Assembly: GCF_000170895.1 (NCBI RefSeq)
Contig: NZ_ABCS01000025.1
Coordinates: 1 to 64,000 of the forward strand
Direction: 5' to 3'
DNA: 64,000 nt
DNA from: Plesiocystis pacifica SIR-1
GTDB taxonomy: Bacteria > Myxococcota_A > Polyangia > Nannocystales > Nannocystaceae
Position numbers and translations under genes: made by a program. Below the pieces are notes generated by a model. The model had not been told where the DNA came from and did not search any database. It saw only the letters and a list, made by a program, of their open reading frames with translations. Each line of letters starts with the position of its first letter. The stretch's first letter is position 1. Shown in pieces: positions 62,495 through 64,000 of the stretch.

Positions 62495-63889
62495 TCAGAG
62501 GGTCGCGGCGCCGCGGGTGTCGGCGCGTGCCAGGAGGGCCTGGGCACAAGGCTCGATGAGCTCGGCGAGGCCCTGGCGACGCAGGCGAGCGCGGTGGGCC
62601 TCGGGCAGGCAGCCGTGGGCGAGGAGCTGCTGGTCGTGCTCGGACAAGACCTCGGGCGCGGGGCCGGCCGCGCGGCGGGGGAGGGCCTGGGCGAAGCGGC
62701 GGGCGACGGCGGGGCGCAGCTCGGGGCGCTGGTCCAGGGCCCAGGCGACGAAGCGCCACGCCAAGGTCGCGTGGCGCAGCTCGTCGGCGGCGATGCCCTC
62801 GAGCAAGCGCGCGAGGGTGGGGGAAGCGTCGCGGCAGGTCTCGGCGGCGTGCAGCATCTCGAGGGCGGACAGGGTCTCGCCGACGCAGCCTTCGTCGACG
62901 CACGCGAGGGTCAACGCGACCAGGAGCTCGCTGCGATCGAGGGGCTGCGCCGAGCTCGAGGGCGCCAGGCTGCGGCGGACGTCGAGGGGGCCGAAGCTGC
63001 AGTCGTGCCCGCGATGTCGCGCGGCCAGGCGCAGGGCCGCGCGGGCGTGGCGGGTCTCGTCGACGGCGGCTCGGGCCGCGTCGCGGATCAGCTGGGGCGG
63101 CGCGCCGACGGCCAGCAGCTGCGCCGCGAAGCGGGCAAAGCTGGCCACGGAGGCGTGCTCGGCCCGGGCGACGCGGGTCCAGTGGTCGGCGAGGTGATCG
63201 GCGAGGGTCGAGGGCAGGGGGGCGGCGCGGGTCGACTCGCCCGCGCGGACGCTGGCGAAGCGGAGCTGCCCGTCGACGATGAAGGGCCGGCCCTCGATGC
63301 CGCCGCCGCAGTCGTCCTCGAGGGCGACGAGGCTGCAGCACTCGCCGTCGAGCTCGTAGGGTCCGCAAGAGCCGATGCCGTCGAGCACGATGGGGTGGTC
63401 GACGCAGGCCTCGCACACGCCCTCGGGGCACAGCTCGTCGCAGCTGTCGGCGCCTTCGAGGGGGACGCAGGCGAGGTAGAACTCGTTGGGGCAGCCAAAG
63501 GGACCCCACTCCTCGAGCGCGCACTCGGGCCAGGAGCCGTTGGGCAGGCCGAAGCTCTCGAAGGACACCTCGCAGCCCTCGCCGCCCGTGGTCGAGCTCG
63601 AGCTGTCTTCGCTCGAAGACGTCGAGGTGTCCTCGCCCGAGCTCTCCGAGTCGGAGGACTCGGAGCCCGTCGAGCTGTCCATGGACTCCTCGTCGACCGC
63701 GTCGCCCTGGTCGTCCTCGCTCTGCTCGGCCTCGTCCCCGAGATCGGCGCCCTCGTCTGGGTTGGTGGTCACGCCGGCGCCTTCGTCGTTCGTCCCCGAG
63801 TCGCCGCAGCCTGCGGCCAGCAAGGGGAGGGCGAGGCCGAGGCTGCTCAGGAGGTGTCGACGGAGGCGATCGATCGCACAGCGGCGCAT
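62495..63889 (-). CDS. Stalked lipoprotein with Cys-rich and ferritin-like domains
   Basis: 464 residues. Signal ending LLAAGC, then a roughly 80-residue Asp/Glu/Ser stalk, a Cys-rich region (about 105-200, e.g. CDELCPEGVCEACVDHP, GECCSLV, DDCGGG) and a helical domain (about 225-400). The latter carries ferritin-like metal motifs: ARAEHASVASFARFAAQLLA, VDETRHARAALRLA and, in the second half, ADELRHATLAWRFVAW, i.e. paired E-x2-H sites of a diiron four-helix bundle. Possibly a surface-exposed diiron oxidase or metal-binding protein. TAGGCT lies 6 nt before the ATG. Confidence 0.78.
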   Translation of the reverse strand: MRRCAIDRLRRHLLSSLGLALPLLAAGCGDSGTNDEGAGVTTNPDEGADLGDEAEQSEDDQGDAVDEESMDSSTGSESSDSESSGEDTSTSSSEDSSSSTTGGEGCEVSFESFGLPNGSWPECALEEWGPFGCPNEFYLACVPLEGADSCDELCPEGVCEACVDHPIVLDGIGSCGPYELDGECCSLVALEDDCGGGIEGRPFIVDGQLRFASVRAGESTRAAPLPSTLADHLADHWTRVARAEHASVASFARFAAQLLAVGAPPQLIRDAARAAVDETRHARAALRLAARHRGHDCSFGPLDVRRSLAPSSSAQPLDRSELLVALTLACVDEGCVGETLSALEMLHAAETCRDASPTLARLLEGIAADELRHATLAWRFVAWALDQRPELRPAVARRFAQALPRRAAGPAPEVLSEHDQQLLAHGCLPEAHRARLRRQGLAELIEPCAQALLARADTRGAATL

Positions 63890-63895
63890 GGGGTG

Positions 63896-63901
63896 AGCCT
63901 A
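63896..63901 (-). promoter_or_regulatory. -10-like element TAGGCT, 6 nt before ferritin-like lipoprotein ATG
   Basis: Minus-strand TAGGCT, CACCCC, ATG. The remaining 99 bp to the right edge show no gene. Confidence 0.5.
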
Positions 63902-64000
63902 GCCCAGCGCCGGTCCGGGCCCGGACGCCGAGTTTTCGCCAGCGCGCGATCGAGCCTGGCTGGGCGCACTCAATCGGGGATTTCCTGGGGCTGTGGCACA

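Overview
The window is a very GC-rich chromosomal segment whose gene content points to a myxobacterium (Myxococcota). The main clues are multimodular type I polyketide synthases (PKS), a CdnL/CarD-family regulator, many lipoproteins with Asp/Glu/Thr/Ser-rich stalks after the lipobox, a TPR protein and STAS-domain proteins. The stalk style resembles Nannocystineae (Nannocystis/Plesiocystis/Enhygromyxa type); that placement is inference. No tRNA, rRNA, insertion sequence, prophage or CRISPR array was recognised.

Region 1 (1-17.0 kb, minus strand): two translationally coupled PKS genes. The upstream protein reads ACP-KS-AT-AT-KR-ACP then KS-AT-DH-ER-KR-ACP plus a C-terminal docking helix. The downstream one reads docking helix-KS-AT-DH- and runs off the left edge. 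The first module is degenerate: the KS cysteine is serine, the second AT has lost its serine and histidine, and the KR glycine motif is altered. About 470 bp of non-coding DNA separates the cluster from the genes to the right.

Region 2 (17.5-33.7 kb): mostly single genes with convergent or divergent neighbours. They are a TPR protein, a beta-helix lipoprotein, a two-component system divergent from a flavin amine-oxidase lipoprotein, a GH92 mannosidase lipoprotein, a nitronate monooxygenase, an amidase, a SpoIIAA-like protein, 5-formyl-THF cyclo-ligase, a benzoate-CoA-ligase-type enzyme, two coupled unknown genes, a calbindin-like EF-hand protein and a transglutaminase-like protein.

Region 3 (33.7-46.3 kb): an OmpA/MotB-like lipoprotein divergent from an FtsK translocase, then LolA, a stalked lipoprotein, a 2OG-Fe(II) oxygenase, an unknown protein, a PAS-STAS regulator, a lipoprotein and a GT39-like membrane glycosyltransferase.

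Region 4 (46.3-54.5 kb, minus strand): an operon of an acidic membrane protein, a NuoH-like membrane domain fused to a lipoprotein/Ig-like head, and an AmpG-like permease. Then come a macro-domain gene without a canonical start codon, cdnL, a lipoprotein and nadB.

Region 5 (54.5-64 kb): a tandem pair of STAS-like paralogues with duplicated promoters, a lytic transglycosylase, a heme-plus-copper monooxygenase lipoprotein, an AIM24-pgsA-pabB operon, a PHA-granule-type small protein, a repeat-rich gap holding a 57-residue gene, a cytochrome-like lipoprotein and a ferritin-like lipoprotein.

Across the window, a TANNNT element lies 6-9 nt before the start codon of at least thirteen genes. This suggests that leaderless or near-leaderless transcription is common in this organism.
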